64,000 bases of DNA from Rhizobium sp. Root708 (GTDB lineage: Bacteria; Pseudomonadota; Alphaproteobacteria; Rhizobiales; Rhizobiaceae), in assembly GCF_001429725.1 (NCBI RefSeq), contig NZ_LMHV01000043.1, forward strand, positions 638,227 through 702,226, read 5' to 3'. A program made the translations under genes and the position numbers. A model generated the notes under the pieces. It did not search any database and had not been told where the DNA came from. It worked only from the letters and a program-made list of their open reading frames with translations. Shown piece by piece: positions 42,507 through 51,525 of the stretch (the first letter of the stretch is position 1; the number at the start of each line of letters is the position of its first letter).

Positions 42507-43142
42507 ATGCTGGATTATTCGCTCGCGCACTGGATTGCGTTCTTGACCGCGGCGGTTTTGCTCAACCTGTCGCCGGGTCCCGAGATGGCCTTCATTCTGG
42601 GCCACACAATCAAGAGCGGCACGAAAACCGGTTTTGCCGCGCTCTTCGGCATCTGGACGGGCGCCTGCCTGCATGTCGCCATGGCTGCCCTCGGTCTCTC
42701 CGCCATCCTCGCCGCCTCGGCCCTGGCGTTTTCGATCGTGAAGTGGGTCGGTGCGATCTATCTCGTCTGGCTCGGCATTCAGGCGCTTCGCTCGAAAGGA
42801 GACGGCGGCCTGATCAATGCGGTGAAGGACGTCATGCCCTGGAGCCGTATCTACAGGCAGGGCATTCTCGTGTCGCTGCTGAACCCCAAGGTCGCGATAT
42901 TCTTCCTCGCGTTCCTGCCACAGTTCGTTGTCGACGGTGCCGGGCCGACCTGGCTTCAGCTGGCCGTCCACGGCCTTCTGATTATCGTCGTCGCAGCCTT
43001 CATCGAGCCGCCGCTGATCCTTGCGGGAGGGCGGCTCGCGGATTTCATCAAGCGCCGGAAGAGCGTCGGCCTATGGCTGGATCGCGGTCTCGGTGCGTTA
43101 CTGGTGGCACTCGGCGTGCGACTGGCGCTGACAACGCGCTAG
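42507..43142 (+). CDS. LysE-family transporter (RhtB-type)
   Basis: A 211-residue membrane protein with about six helices; the N terminus contains LLNLSPGPEMAFILGHTIKSG, and the central LLNPKVAIFFLAFLPQF is the characteristic second block of RhtB/LysE exporters. ATG 42507 is preceded by ggagg. It is inserted on the plus strand between the minus-strand genes alr and radA, its stop 5 nt from the alr end. The substrate is unknown. Confidence 0.9.
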   Translation: MLDYSLAHWIAFLTAAVLLNLSPGPEMAFILGHTIKSGTKTGFAALFGIWTGACLHVAMAALGLSAILAASALAFSIVKWVGAIYLVWLGIQALRSKGDGGLINAVKDVMPWSRIYRQGILVSLLNPKVAIFFLAFLPQFVVDGAGPTWLQLAVHGLLIIVVAAFIEPPLILAGGRLADFIKRRKSVGLWLDRGLGALLVALGVRLALTTR

Positions 43143-43147
43143 GCGCT

Positions 43148-44314
43148 TCATTCCTCCTCAAGGAGGTAGCGGCGCTCGTGGCGCAGGCCGATCCCCGTCA
43201 GCATTTCGTAGCCGATCGTGCCCGCCGAACGCGCAACGTCGTCGACCAGGACGTTCTTTCCGAACAACTCGACGTAATCCCCTGCACGCACAGCGTTTTC
43301 CGGAAGATCGGTGACGTCGAAGATCGTCAGATCCATGGTGATGCGGCCGGCTACCGGCATCGTGCGTCCCGCCACGAAGCCTTGGCCCCCCTGCGGTATC
43401 GTCTGGCGAAGAGGGACGCCGCCGCTCGACTGGCTTCGCATGTAGCCGTCGGCATAGCCGGCGGATACGATCGCCAGCCGGCTGTCGCGGGTCAGCCTGA
43501 GGGCGCGGCCATAGCTGACCGATTCTCCCGCCTTGACGGTGCGAACCTGGATGATGCGGGCCTCGGCGGTGACCACCGGTCGCATCGGGTTCTTCATGCC
43601 GTTGACAGCCTCGCCACCGTAGATCGCGATGCCGGGGCGGGTGAGATCGAAATGGTAGTCGCTGCCAAGGAAGATGCCGGCGGATGCCGCAAGACTTGAA
43701 TCGATACCTTCATAGGCCGCGCTAACCTGCCGGAAAGACTCGAGCTGTTGCTTGTTCATCGCCGACGAATGGTCGTCGCCGCAGGCAAGATGGCTCATGA
43801 CCAGCACCGGCGCGAAACTCGCCGGGCGCGATACATCATCGGCGAGCGCGATTGCTTCCTCCACCGAGAGACCGAGCCGGTTGAAGCCGGTATCGACATG
43901 CAGAGCGCATGGATAATCGCCGTACTCGGCAAGGACGGCCATCCAGAAGGCGAGCTGTTCTTCCGACGAGATGATGGGCACAAGGTCGTTCTCGAAGAAA
44001 CGCCGCTCCGTTCCGGGCCAGATTCCACTAAGGACGAAGATGCGCGCTTCGGGCGCATAGGACCGCAGCGTCACGCCTTCGTCGACTGTCGCGACGAAGA
44101 AATCACGCGCACCGGCCATGTAGAGCGCCTGGCCCGCATCCTCGATGCCGGTGCCGTAGGCATCGGCCTTCACGACGGCGGCTGTGCGCGCCTTGCCGGA
44201 GCGGCGCGCCATGTCCTTCCAGTTGTCTGTCAACGCCGTCAGGTCGACGGTCAGCCGCAACCCAGCGGTATCAAACGGGTCTTCGTCTTCTAAATTATCA
44301 ACAAAATCAGTCAT
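43148..44314 (-). CDS. alr: Alanine racemase
   Basis: This PLP enzyme interconverts L- and D-alanine for peptidoglycan synthesis. The 388-residue protein has the PLP lysine in VVKADAYGTG (K49) and the family-typical FNRLGLS, GIAIYGGEAV and VSYGRA. ATG 44314 starts the frame with an acidic leader (DNLEDEDPFD). In related genomes alr follows dnaB directly; here an AraC-AzlC-AzlD module lies between. Confidence 0.95.
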   Translation of the reverse strand: MTDFVDNLEDEDPFDTAGLRLTVDLTALTDNWKDMARRSGKARTAAVVKADAYGTGIEDAGQALYMAGARDFFVATVDEGVTLRSYAPEARIFVLSGIWPGTERRFFENDLVPIISSEEQLAFWMAVLAEYGDYPCALHVDTGFNRLGLSVEEAIALADDVSRPASFAPVLVMSHLACGDDHSSAMNKQQLESFRQVSAAYEGIDSSLAASAGIFLGSDYHFDLTRPGIAIYGGEAVNGMKNPMRPVVTAEARIIQVRTVKAGESVSYGRALRLTRDSRLAIVSAGYADGYMRSQSSGGVPLRQTIPQGGQGFVAGRTMPVAGRITMDLTIFDVTDLPENAVRAGDYVELFGKNVLVDDVARSAGTIGYEMLTGIGLRHERRYLLEEE

Positions 44315-44407
44315 CGTTCTTCACAAAAGGCGGAGGAGGCTTGCGACGTCGCAGTGTAGAGATCAATAAGGCAAAGTGAAAGCGTGCCACGCAGATATCC
44401 GTGCCGC

Positions 44408-44427
44408 GATCACTTTTGTTCAAGACG
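44408..44427 (+). promoter_or_regulatory. Probable AraC-family operator, araC copy
   Basis: gatcacttttgttcaagacg lies 29 bp upstream of the araC ATG. It matches a second site before azlC in 19 of 20 bases. Closeness to the start codon suggests autorepression or a leaderless message. Confidence 0.65.
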
Positions 44428-44456
44428 TCGGGCGGCGGTGGCCGTAGTTTGGTTCG

Positions 44457-45314
44457 ATGGAGAATGTTTCGCAGAAAGAGGCGGCGGATGCGATGCCGCT
44501 CGCAGGCACGGAACGGGCGCGCTTCTGGCGCGATCGCCGGTTCCGCAACATGGAGTGTCTGAGCGCGAGCTTCCTGACCCACGAGTACGCGCCCCACGCG
44601 CATGACACCTTCTCGATCGGCGCCATCGAAAGCGGAACGCAGATCGCGACGATGAAGGGGGTTCGGGAGGAGACCGGTGCCGGCGACCTCTATCTGATCG
44701 ATCCGGGCGTCGTACATGACGGCGTTCCGGGCGGCGAGGGGTATCGCTACCGGATGATCTATCCCGATGAAAAGCTCTTCGTCGATATCCTGGAGGATGT
44801 GAGCGGCAAGGCTTTCAACGCCACGCCGTCCTTCCCGAAGGAACTGCTCAACGACCCCCGGATGGCTGCGGCTTTTCATACGGCGCACCGTGTCCTGGAG
44901 AGCGGCGCCGGCGCGCTGGAATCCGAAGAGAGCATGTTTCGCGTGCTCGCCGCCATCTTCGAGCGATACGGCAGCACGGCGGTGGTTCCCGTGGATACGA
45001 AGGAGCGCACCGCGGTCGGCCGGGCACGCGACTATCTCACCGACAATTTCGACTGCGACATCGGTCTTGACGAGGTGGCTGTTGTTGCCGGCCTTAGCCG
45101 GGCGCATCTCATCCGGGCGTTTCGCCGCGAATATCATATTACGCCGCACGCGTTCCTGACCGACAAGCGGGTGCGCGAGGCCCGCAAGCTGCTGAGAGCC
45201 GGCAATGCGCCCGCCGATGTGGCGCTACAGTGCGGGTTCGCCGACCAGGCCCACTTCACCCGCCACTTCAAGGCACGCACCGGCGTCACCCCCGGGCAAT
45301 ATCGCGCCCGCTGA
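44457..45314 (+). CDS. AraC-family transcriptional regulator
   Basis: A 285-residue regulator with an N-terminal cupin-type ligand-binding domain (HEYAPHAHDTFSIG, and DLYLIDPGVVHDG) and a C-terminal pair of helix-turn-helix motifs (DEVAVVAGLSRAHLIRAFR and VALQCGFADQAHFTRHF). The start used is ATG 44457; ATG 44493 is an alternative because the operator-like site is very close. It is followed by azlC-azlD and each is preceded by the same 20-bp element, so it probably senses an amino acid-like ligand and controls the exporter. Confidence 0.9.
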   Translation: MENVSQKEAADAMPLAGTERARFWRDRRFRNMECLSASFLTHEYAPHAHDTFSIGAIESGTQIATMKGVREETGAGDLYLIDPGVVHDGVPGGEGYRYRMIYPDEKLFVDILEDVSGKAFNATPSFPKELLNDPRMAAAFHTAHRVLESGAGALESEESMFRVLAAIFERYGSTAVVPVDTKERTAVGRARDYLTDNFDCDIGLDEVAVVAGLSRAHLIRAFRREYHITPHAFLTDKRVREARKLLRAGNAPADVALQCGFADQAHFTRHFKARTGVTPGQYRAR

Positions 45315-45332
45315 TCACTTTCGTTCAAGACG
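45313..45332 (+). promoter_or_regulatory. Probable AraC-family operator, azlC copy
   Basis: gatcactttcgttcaagacg overlaps the araC stop codon and ends 53 bp before the azlC ATG. One base differs from the site upstream of araC. The spacing fits activation of the azlCD promoter. Confidence 0.65.
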
Positions 45333-45385
45333 GTCGCCGTATCCCGGCCTAACACCTCCGGACTTTGGCAATTCTGGAGGTTTCA

Positions 45386-46090
45386 ATGCTCACTCAAAGG
45401 CGACCGATCGGCGATTTTCTTGCCGGAGCGCGGGCTATTCTGCCGCTCGTCGTCGCCGTGGTCCCGATCGGCCTCGTCTTCGGCGCGGTATCGGCAACGA
45501 AAGGCCTGTCAGCGCTTGAGGCGACCCTGATGAGCGCGCTTGTCTTCGCCGGTGGATCGCAGTTTGTCGCCATGGATATCTGGACGCATCCGGCGAGCTG
45601 GGCTGGCGTCGGCTTTGCCGCGTTGCTCGTCAATATCAGGCATGTGCTGATGAGCGCATCGATCGGCACGAAGATGCAGGCCTTCCCGGGGGCGCGCAAA
45701 TATGCGGCAATGCTTTTTCTGTCGGACGAGATCTGGGCGATTTCCGAGTTTCGGGCCGGTGTCGCACGGCTGACGCCTTGGTGGTTCGCGGGCGTCGCAG
45801 CGCCGTTCTATGCCACCTGGGTTGGCTCGACGCTGGTCGGCGCCTCGCTAGGCGCTCTGCTTGGCGATCCTGCCGCGATCGGGCTGGATTTTGCTTTCCC
45901 GGCCGTCTTCGTGGTTCTGGCGATGGGTTTCTGGAAAGGTCGTGAGACCGGCGCGGTGCTGGCCGCCAGCGGGTTCGCCGCCGTCCTAGTTCACCAGTTC
46001 GTTCCGGGTGTCTGGTACATCGCCGCCGGCGCTGTCGCCGGGCTTGCGGTTGCCCTTTGGTCCGGCAGGGCCCGCGAGGTCACGGCATGA
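45386..46090 (+). CDS. azlC: AzlC-type branched-chain amino acid exporter subunit
   Basis: A 234-residue protein with about six to eight hydrophobic segments. The block LPLVVAVVPIGLVFGAVSA and SALVFAGGSQFVAMDIW identify the AzlC family, which exports branched-chain amino acids (azaleucine resistance) together with AzlD. ATG 45386 has ctggagg upstream. The stop overlaps the azlD start (ATGA). Confidence 0.93.
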   Translation: MLTQRRPIGDFLAGARAILPLVVAVVPIGLVFGAVSATKGLSALEATLMSALVFAGGSQFVAMDIWTHPASWAGVGFAALLVNIRHVLMSASIGTKMQAFPGARKYAAMLFLSDEIWAISEFRAGVARLTPWWFAGVAAPFYATWVGSTLVGASLGALLGDPAAIGLDFAFPAVFVVLAMGFWKGRETGAVLAASGFAAVLVHQFVPGVWYIAAGAVAGLAVALWSGRAREVTA

Positions 46091-46389
46091 GCTTGGATAT
46101 TCATACGCTTCTCGCGATCCTCGCAATGGCGGTCGCAACGATCGCGACCCGCATGGGCGGGCTGCTTCTTATCCGCCATGTCGAGGTCTCGGAGCAGGGC
46201 CGGACGGCAATCGAAGCAATACCTCCGGCAGTGCTGATGGCCGTGATCGCGCCGACAGCGTTTGCGACCGGCTGGGCGGAGACGATTGCCTGCATCGTCA
46301 CCGCGCTTGCCGCAAGGCGTCTGCCCATGCTCGCAAGTGTCGCCGTCGGCGTCGCGACGGTCGCCATTCTGCGAGCCGCCGGGCTCTAG
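46087..46389 (+). CDS. azlD: AzlD-type exporter small subunit
   Basis: A 100-residue protein with about four hydrophobic helices, starting MSLDIHTLLAILAMAVATIATR and containing IPPAVLMAVIAP. It is the small partner of AzlC in branched-chain amino acid export. Its ATG overlaps the azlC stop by 4 nt, so the two are co-translated. It is convergent with dnaB, ending 29 nt before the dnaB stop. Confidence 0.93.
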   Translation: MSLDIHTLLAILAMAVATIATRMGGLLLIRHVEVSEQGRTAIEAIPPAVLMAVIAPTAFATGWAETIACIVTALAARRLPMLASVAVGVATVAILRAAGL

Positions 46390-46418
46390 TTTAGCGGAGC
46401 ACTGACGCGACGGTCGTG

Positions 46419-47912
46419 TCAGTGCTCTTCGTACTGGATGAACGACGGGTCGGCGAGATCAGCAAAGCGCGTGAACTCCGACTGGAAGGCGAGCTTCACC
46501 GTGCCGGTCGGTCCGTGACGCTGCTTGGCGATGATGACGTCCGCCGTACCCTTGACCTTGTCGAACAGCGCTTCCCACTCCGGATACTTCGGATCGGCGA
46601 TATCGCGCGGTTCGGAGTTCTTGACGTAATATTCTTCGCGGAACACGAAGAGAACGACGTCGGCGTCCTGCTCGATCGAGCCCGATTCACGAAGGTCGGA
46701 GAGCTGCGGGCGCTTGTCGTCTCGGCTTTCGACCTGACGCGAGAGCTGCGAAAGGGCGATGATCGGAACGTTGAGTTCCTTGCCGAGCGCCTTCAGGCCG
46801 GTCGTGATCTGGGTGATTTCCTGGACGCGGTTGTCGCCCTTGCCAGCGCCGGTCATGAGCTGGATGTAGTCGACCACGAGGCAGTCGAGGCCGCGCTGGC
46901 GCTTCAGTCGGCGGGCGCGGGCAGACAGCTGGGCGATCGAGATACCACCGGTCTGGTCGATGAAGAGCGGCACCTTCTGCATCATCATCGAGCAGGCGAC
47001 CAGCTTTTCGAAGTCGGCGTCGTTGATGTCGCCGCGGCGGATCTTCGAGGACGAGACTTCCGTCTGCTCGGAGATGATACGGGTTGCGAGCTGTTCGGAC
47101 GACATTTCGAGAGAGTAGAAGCCGACGACGCCGCCCTGCTTCGCCTTCGTGCTACCATCCGCCTGCACTTCGCCTTCATAGGCGGCGGCGATGTTATAGG
47201 CGATGTTGGTGGCAAGCGAGGTCTTGCCCATGCCCGGACGTCCGGCAAGCACGATCAAGTCCGACCGCTGCAGTCCGCCCATCTTCGAATCGAGCGAGTG
47301 GATGCCGGTCGAGATGCCCGAAAGACCACCGTCACGTTCCTTGGCGACAGCCGCCATGTCGATCGCCAGTGCCACGGCGTCGTTGAACGCCTGGAAGCCG
47401 CCGTCGTATCGGCCGTTTTCCGCAAGCTCGAACAGTCGGCGCTCGGTGTCTTCGATCTGCGCCTGCGGCGGCATGTCGAGCGGCGCGTCGTAGGCGATGT
47501 TGACGACGTCCTCGCCGATGGTGATCAGCGCCCGGCGCAGCGCCAGATCGTAGATCGCGCGGCCATAGTCTTCGGCGTTGATGATGGTCACGGCTTCGCG
47601 GGCGAGGCGGGCAAGATATTCGGAGACCGTCATGTCGCCGACCTTGTCGTCGGCCTTCAGAAAGGTCTTGATCGTCACCGGATTGGCAATCTTGCCCATG
47701 CGGATGATGTCGCCCGCGACCTCGAAGATCTTGCGATGCAGCGGTTCGTACAGATGGATCGGTTTCAGGAAGTCCGACACCCGGTAATAGGCGTCGTTGT
47801 TCATCAGGATCGCGCCGAGAAGCGCCTGTTCTGCCTCGATATTGTTCGGGGCTTCGCGATAGTGCTGCTCCGTAGGAGCAACAGCGGCAATCTTTCGAGC
47901 GGCGTCGTTCAT
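46419..47912 (-). CDS. dnaB: Replicative DNA helicase
   Basis: The hexameric helicase that unwinds DNA at the replication fork. The 497-residue protein has the N-terminal DnaB domain (EQALLGAILMNNDAYYRV) and a RecA-like C-terminal domain with Walker A GRPGMGKTSLA, Walker B VVDYIQLM and the conserved SQLSRQVE segment. There is no intein. It follows rplI in most relatives; here a MarR-MFS-HlyD module separates them. Confidence 0.96.
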   Translation of the reverse strand: MNDAARKIAAVAPTEQHYREAPNNIEAEQALLGAILMNNDAYYRVSDFLKPIHLYEPLHRKIFEVAGDIIRMGKIANPVTIKTFLKADDKVGDMTVSEYLARLAREAVTIINAEDYGRAIYDLALRRALITIGEDVVNIAYDAPLDMPPQAQIEDTERRLFELAENGRYDGGFQAFNDAVALAIDMAAVAKERDGGLSGISTGIHSLDSKMGGLQRSDLIVLAGRPGMGKTSLATNIAYNIAAAYEGEVQADGSTKAKQGGVVGFYSLEMSSEQLATRIISEQTEVSSSKIRRGDINDADFEKLVACSMMMQKVPLFIDQTGGISIAQLSARARRLKRQRGLDCLVVDYIQLMTGAGKGDNRVQEITQITTGLKALGKELNVPIIALSQLSRQVESRDDKRPQLSDLRESGSIEQDADVVLFVFREEYYVKNSEPRDIADPKYPEWEALFDKVKGTADVIIAKQRHGPTGTVKLAFQSEFTRFADLADPSFIQYEEH

Positions 47913-48254
47913 CTTTATCCGTTCTGTGTTCTTCGGCTTCGGGTTTGGCGCGCGCTCGCCAGAAAATCAAGTGCGCAAGCCAGAGGCTTTCCGTTCCGTC
48001 GTCGATACGCCGGGGCTGTGCCCATTGTTCGACTTCTCCACAGTGGCTCTTGCAGTAAATGCAAAAATACCGAAACTGTCTCTTTCAGAGCACGGCCAGA
48101 AAGCGACTCACTTGCTTCGTGCCTCGTTTGGCAGTCTAGGCTCGTCGGAGGAGACTTGCATCCAACCACGTGCAGTCGGCTCTTGAAATGCACTGTAAAA
48201 GAGGATAGGTAGTAAATATATAATTAGTGCACTAACAAAATAGGGTTGAATTTA
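47913..48254. promoter_or_regulatory. Divergent dnaB / marR intergenic region (342 bp)
   Basis: No gene is supported. The dnaB-proximal part should hold the dnaB promoter; I see no unambiguous sigma-70 elements there. The marR-proximal 40 bp are AT-rich with TATAAT at 48219-48224 and a palindrome described separately. Confidence 0.5.
48224..48235 (+). promoter_or_regulatory. Probable MarR operator palindrome
   Basis: ttagtgcactaa is a perfect 12-bp palindrome, 19 bp before the marR ATG and touching the TATAAT at 48219-48224. Such a site over a -10 is classic for MarR autorepression. Confidence 0.65.
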
Positions 48255-48698
48255 ATGGGAAATCCCGTTCTTGGACGTGAGTTGATCGAAGACGTCGCTG
48301 CTTTTAATCGCAAGCTGAGGGCCGTCTTCGACAAAATAGTACGGGAACGTAACATGACGCTGCCCCGCGCCCGCGTCTTCTTCACGCTCAACAAGAAGGA
48401 TGGAATCAACCAACGCGAGCTCGCCGAACGGCTGGAGCTGGAGACGCCGACACTGGTCAGGATTCTCGACGCGATGGAAGGGCAGGGGTTCGTACAGCGG
48501 CGGGTTGCCGGCTCGGATCGCCGCGCGAAGGAAATCTACATCACCGAAACCGGCAAGGTCGTGGCCGGAGAGATCGATGACATCGCCGTGAAAGTGCGCG
48601 CTCAGGTCATCGCCGGTATTCCCGAAGACGATCTGAGAACTACTTTGGAAGTGATACGGGCCATGCAAGCCAACCTGCAGGGCATCCGCGGAATTTGA
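48255..48698 (+). CDS. MarR-family transcriptional regulator
   Basis: A 147-residue winged-helix regulator. The recognition region INQRELAERLELETPTLVRI and the wing RRVAGSDRRAKEIYITETG are typical of MarR. ATG 48255 is used. It is 10 nt upstream of an EmrB-type pump and should repress the three-gene unit in the absence of a phenolic or lipophilic inducer. The palindrome over its own -10 supports autoregulation. Confidence 0.92.
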   Translation: MGNPVLGRELIEDVAAFNRKLRAVFDKIVRERNMTLPRARVFFTLNKKDGINQRELAERLELETPTLVRILDAMEGQGFVQRRVAGSDRRAKEIYITETGKVVAGEIDDIAVKVRAQVIAGIPEDDLRTTLEVIRAMQANLQGIRGI

Positions 48699-48708
48699 GG
48701 TCCTGCCG

Positions 48709-50382
48709 ATGAGCCTCGCCCAGACCGCTAACGACAATGCGGGGCCCCAACCGGCGGACGAGGCAACGGCGAGCGCTCGGCAGACCCCACCGCCACCAGC
48801 CGCCGCCGTGCCGGTGCCGAGCTGGAAGATGCCGTTTTATATGGTGGCATCCGTCCTGCTGTTCCTGACGCAAGGCCTCGGCATGAACCTGGTGACGGCC
48901 AACATCTATCAGCTTCAGGGTTCTTTTTCCGCTACCACCACGGAGGTTTCCTGGCTCTCGGCAGCCTACATGGCGCCCTATGCCAGCATGTCGATCGCGC
49001 TGTTCAAGATCCGCAGCCAATATGGGTTGCGGCGCTTCGCGGAGCTAGGAATTATCTGTTTCGTCATCGCCGCCGTGCTGAACCTGTTCGTGACCGATCT
49101 GCATTCGGCCCTCGTCGTTCGCACCCTGAGCGGTATGGCGGCGGCCCCTCTGTCGACGCTCGGCTTTCTCTACATGCTGGAACCGTTTCCGCCTGAACGG
49201 AAGCTGTCGCTCGGCATCAGCCTTGCCTTGATGTGCACGCTTTTCGCGTCGCCGGTTGCCCGCATCATCTCGCCGTCGCTCCTGCATTTCGGCGGCTATC
49301 AGGCACTCTACATGTTCGAGATGGGGCTGGCGCTTATCGTCCTGCCGATCATCTATCTGCTGCCACTCACGGCGCCGCCCCGGGCAAAGGTCATTCAGGG
49401 ACTGGATATCTTGAGCTACCTGCTGCTTGCCGTCGGCTTCGGCTGTCTGGCCGTGGTGCTGACGCTCGGGCGGCTTTACTGGTGGTTCGAGGCGCCCTGG
49501 ATCGGTGTCCTGCTCGCCGTATCGGTGGGATCGGTCGGGACCATGCTGGTGATCGAGCTGCCGCGGGCCAACCCCCTGATCGACTTCCGCTGGTTGTTCT
49601 CTGCCGCCAATCTGCGTATGGCCGGCGTTCTTCTCCTTTTCCGCTTCGTGTCCTCGGAGCAGTCGTCCACCGCCGCGAGCTTCTACCAGCAGCTCGGACT
49701 TCTGAACGATCAGACGACAACGCTCTACGGGATAATCCTGCTCGCCTCGCTGATCGGCGGTCTCTTCTGTGCGTTCCTGATGACGACCCGCTATGTCGAG
49801 ACCGCGCATGTGCTGGCCCTCGCGCTGATCGCCGGCGGCGCCTTTCTCGATAGCCAGTCCACCAGCCTGACGCGTCCGCCGCAGATGTATCTCAGCCAGG
49901 CCATGGTAGCGGCCGGTGCGGCGATGTTCCTGCCGCCGGTGATGGCGAACGGCTTCAAGACGACGATGGCTCGCGGCATGCAGTACATCGTCAACTTCCT
50001 GGTCATCTTCGTTTTCACGCAGAGCATCGGTTCGCTCTTCGCCTCGGCGATGCTCGGAACCTTCGTGACGATCCGCGAGAAGTTCCATTCCAATGTTCTT
50101 GTCGAGCACATCCTGTTGCAGGATCCGATCGTGGCGCAGCGTGTTTCGCAGCTCAGCGCGGCATATGGGAAGGTATTGAACGACAAGATGCTGCTGAACG
50201 GCGAGGGGCTCGCCCTGCTCGGGCAGCAGGTGACGCGCGAGGCATACATCCTTGCCTACAACGATACGTTCCTGGCGATCGGCTATTCGTCCGTCCTGGG
50301 CCTGATCGTCCTTCTTCTTCACCAGGCATGGCGGCGGCTGCCATGGTCCTGGACGGATCGTACCGCAGTCGCCGCATCATAA
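48709..50382 (+). CDS. MFS multidrug efflux pump (EmrB/QacA type, DHA2)
   Basis: A 557-residue membrane protein with an N-terminal soluble, Pro/Ala-rich extension of about 45 residues and then about 14 hydrophobic helices. The block MNLVTANIYQLQGSFSATTTEVSWL resembles the start of DHA2 pumps. It probably works with the adjacent HlyD-family adaptor. Here the pump precedes the adaptor, unlike the usual emrA-emrB order. No TolC-like gene is in the window. Confidence 0.88.
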   Translation: MSLAQTANDNAGPQPADEATASARQTPPPPAAAVPVPSWKMPFYMVASVLLFLTQGLGMNLVTANIYQLQGSFSATTTEVSWLSAAYMAPYASMSIALFKIRSQYGLRRFAELGIICFVIAAVLNLFVTDLHSALVVRTLSGMAAAPLSTLGFLYMLEPFPPERKLSLGISLALMCTLFASPVARIISPSLLHFGGYQALYMFEMGLALIVLPIIYLLPLTAPPRAKVIQGLDILSYLLLAVGFGCLAVVLTLGRLYWWFEAPWIGVLLAVSVGSVGTMLVIELPRANPLIDFRWLFSAANLRMAGVLLLFRFVSSEQSSTAASFYQQLGLLNDQTTTLYGIILLASLIGGLFCAFLMTTRYVETAHVLALALIAGGAFLDSQSTSLTRPPQMYLSQAMVAAGAAMFLPPVMANGFKTTMARGMQYIVNFLVIFVFTQSIGSLFASAMLGTFVTIREKFHSNVLVEHILLQDPIVAQRVSQLSAAYGKVLNDKMLLNGEGLALLGQQVTREAYILAYNDTFLAIGYSSVLGLIVLLLHQAWRRLPWSWTDRTAVAAS

Positions 50383-50403
50383 TCGTAATTTCAAGGTTTC
50401 CGC

Positions 50404-51468
50404 ATGTCGAAGCTTTTCCGGTCTCCATCGACCATCATCGCCCTCCTTGCCGGCATCGCCGGTGTTCTGCTCGTACTCTACGCCTGGCGCCTGCCGCCCT
50501 TCGTGACGTCGGTTGAAACCACTGACAACGCCTATATCAGGGGCTATGTCACAATCATGAGCCCGCAGGTCAGCGGCTATGTCGTCGATGTCCCCGTGAA
50601 GGACTATCAGCAGGTCAAGGAGGGTGATGAACTTGCCCAGATCGACGATCGGATCTACGCCCAGAAACTTGCCCAGGCGCGTGCGGCCCTGGAAGGTCAG
50701 AAAGCGTCGCTGGACAATTCTCGCCAATCGGAGCTTTCCGCAAAGGCCAGCATAGCCTCGAGCCAGGCGCAGATCGACAGCGCCAATGCCTCGCTGAAGC
50801 GGGCGCAGCTGGCCGGGGACCGCGTCAGCAATCTCAGCAATCGTGGTGTCGCATCGCAGAGCGAAACCGAGGCCGCGCAAGCAACGCTCGACCAGGCGAA
50901 GGCCGCGGTCAGCCAGGCCGAGGCAGCACTTGAGGTTTCCAAGCAAAGCCTGGCAACGATCATCGTCAACCGGTCGCTGCTGGAAGCCAACGTCTCAAGC
51001 GCCGAAGCCGTCGTCCATCTGGCCGAGATCGACCTGCAGAACACCAAGATCGTCGCGCCACGCGACGGCCACCTCGGCGAAGTCGGCGTGCGGATCGGCC
51101 AATATGTGGCGGCTGGCACCCAGCTCATGGCGGTGGTGCCCGAGGATGTCTGGGTCGTCGCGAATTTCAAGGAAACGCAGCTTTACGGCATGCAGGTCGG
51201 GCAACCCGTGACCATCACGGTCGATGCACTCGGCAGGGAGCGGCTGAAGGGCTACATCGAGCGCTTCTCCCCGGCAGCAGGCTCCGAATTCGCGGTCATC
51301 AAGGCGGACAACGCCACCGGTAATTTCGTGAAGATTGCGCAGCGCGTCGGCGTGCGCATCCGCTTCGACGCCGATCAGCCGTCGGTCAAGGACCTCGGGC
51401 CGGGCCTTTCGGTCGTCGTCGACGTCGACAAGAACGCGCCACCGCGGCAGAACACGGCCTCCAAATAG
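50404..51468 (+). CDS. HlyD/EmrA-family membrane fusion protein
   Basis: A 354-residue periplasmic adaptor with one N-terminal membrane anchor (about 13-30), a barrel-sandwich segment (TTDNAYIRGYVTIMSPQVSGYV), an Ala/Gln-rich coiled coil of about 100 residues (about 85-185) and a C-terminal beta domain (KIVAPRDGHLGEVGVRIG). It should link the preceding pump to an outer-membrane channel. It starts 21 nt after the pump stop and ends at a bidirectional terminator. Confidence 0.9.
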   Translation: MSKLFRSPSTIIALLAGIAGVLLVLYAWRLPPFVTSVETTDNAYIRGYVTIMSPQVSGYVVDVPVKDYQQVKEGDELAQIDDRIYAQKLAQARAALEGQKASLDNSRQSELSAKASIASSQAQIDSANASLKRAQLAGDRVSNLSNRGVASQSETEAAQATLDQAKAAVSQAEAALEVSKQSLATIIVNRSLLEANVSSAEAVVHLAEIDLQNTKIVAPRDGHLGEVGVRIGQYVAAGTQLMAVVPEDVWVVANFKETQLYGMQVGQPVTITVDALGRERLKGYIERFSPAAGSEFAVIKADNATGNFVKIAQRVGVRIRFDADQPSVKDLGPGLSVVVDVDKNAPPRQNTASK

Positions 51469-51471
51469 CAG

Positions 51472-51495
51472 AAAGCCCGGCGTGAACCGGGCTTT
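51472..51495. terminator. Convergent terminator between hlyD-type gene and rplI
   Basis: A 9-bp stem (aaagcccgg/ccgggcttt, loop cgtgaa) lies just past the HlyD-type stop. T/A-rich flanks on both sides make it plausible for both strands, since rplI ends from the other direction at 51526. Confidence 0.8.
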
Positions 51496-51525
51496 CGCTT
51501 ATTCCCGAGAAGATCTCGTGGAAAA

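Noticed and set aside
46416..48212. 598-codon plus-strand frame opposite dnaB
   Set aside because: DnaB is certain; the antisense frame crosses the intergenic region without a ribosome site.
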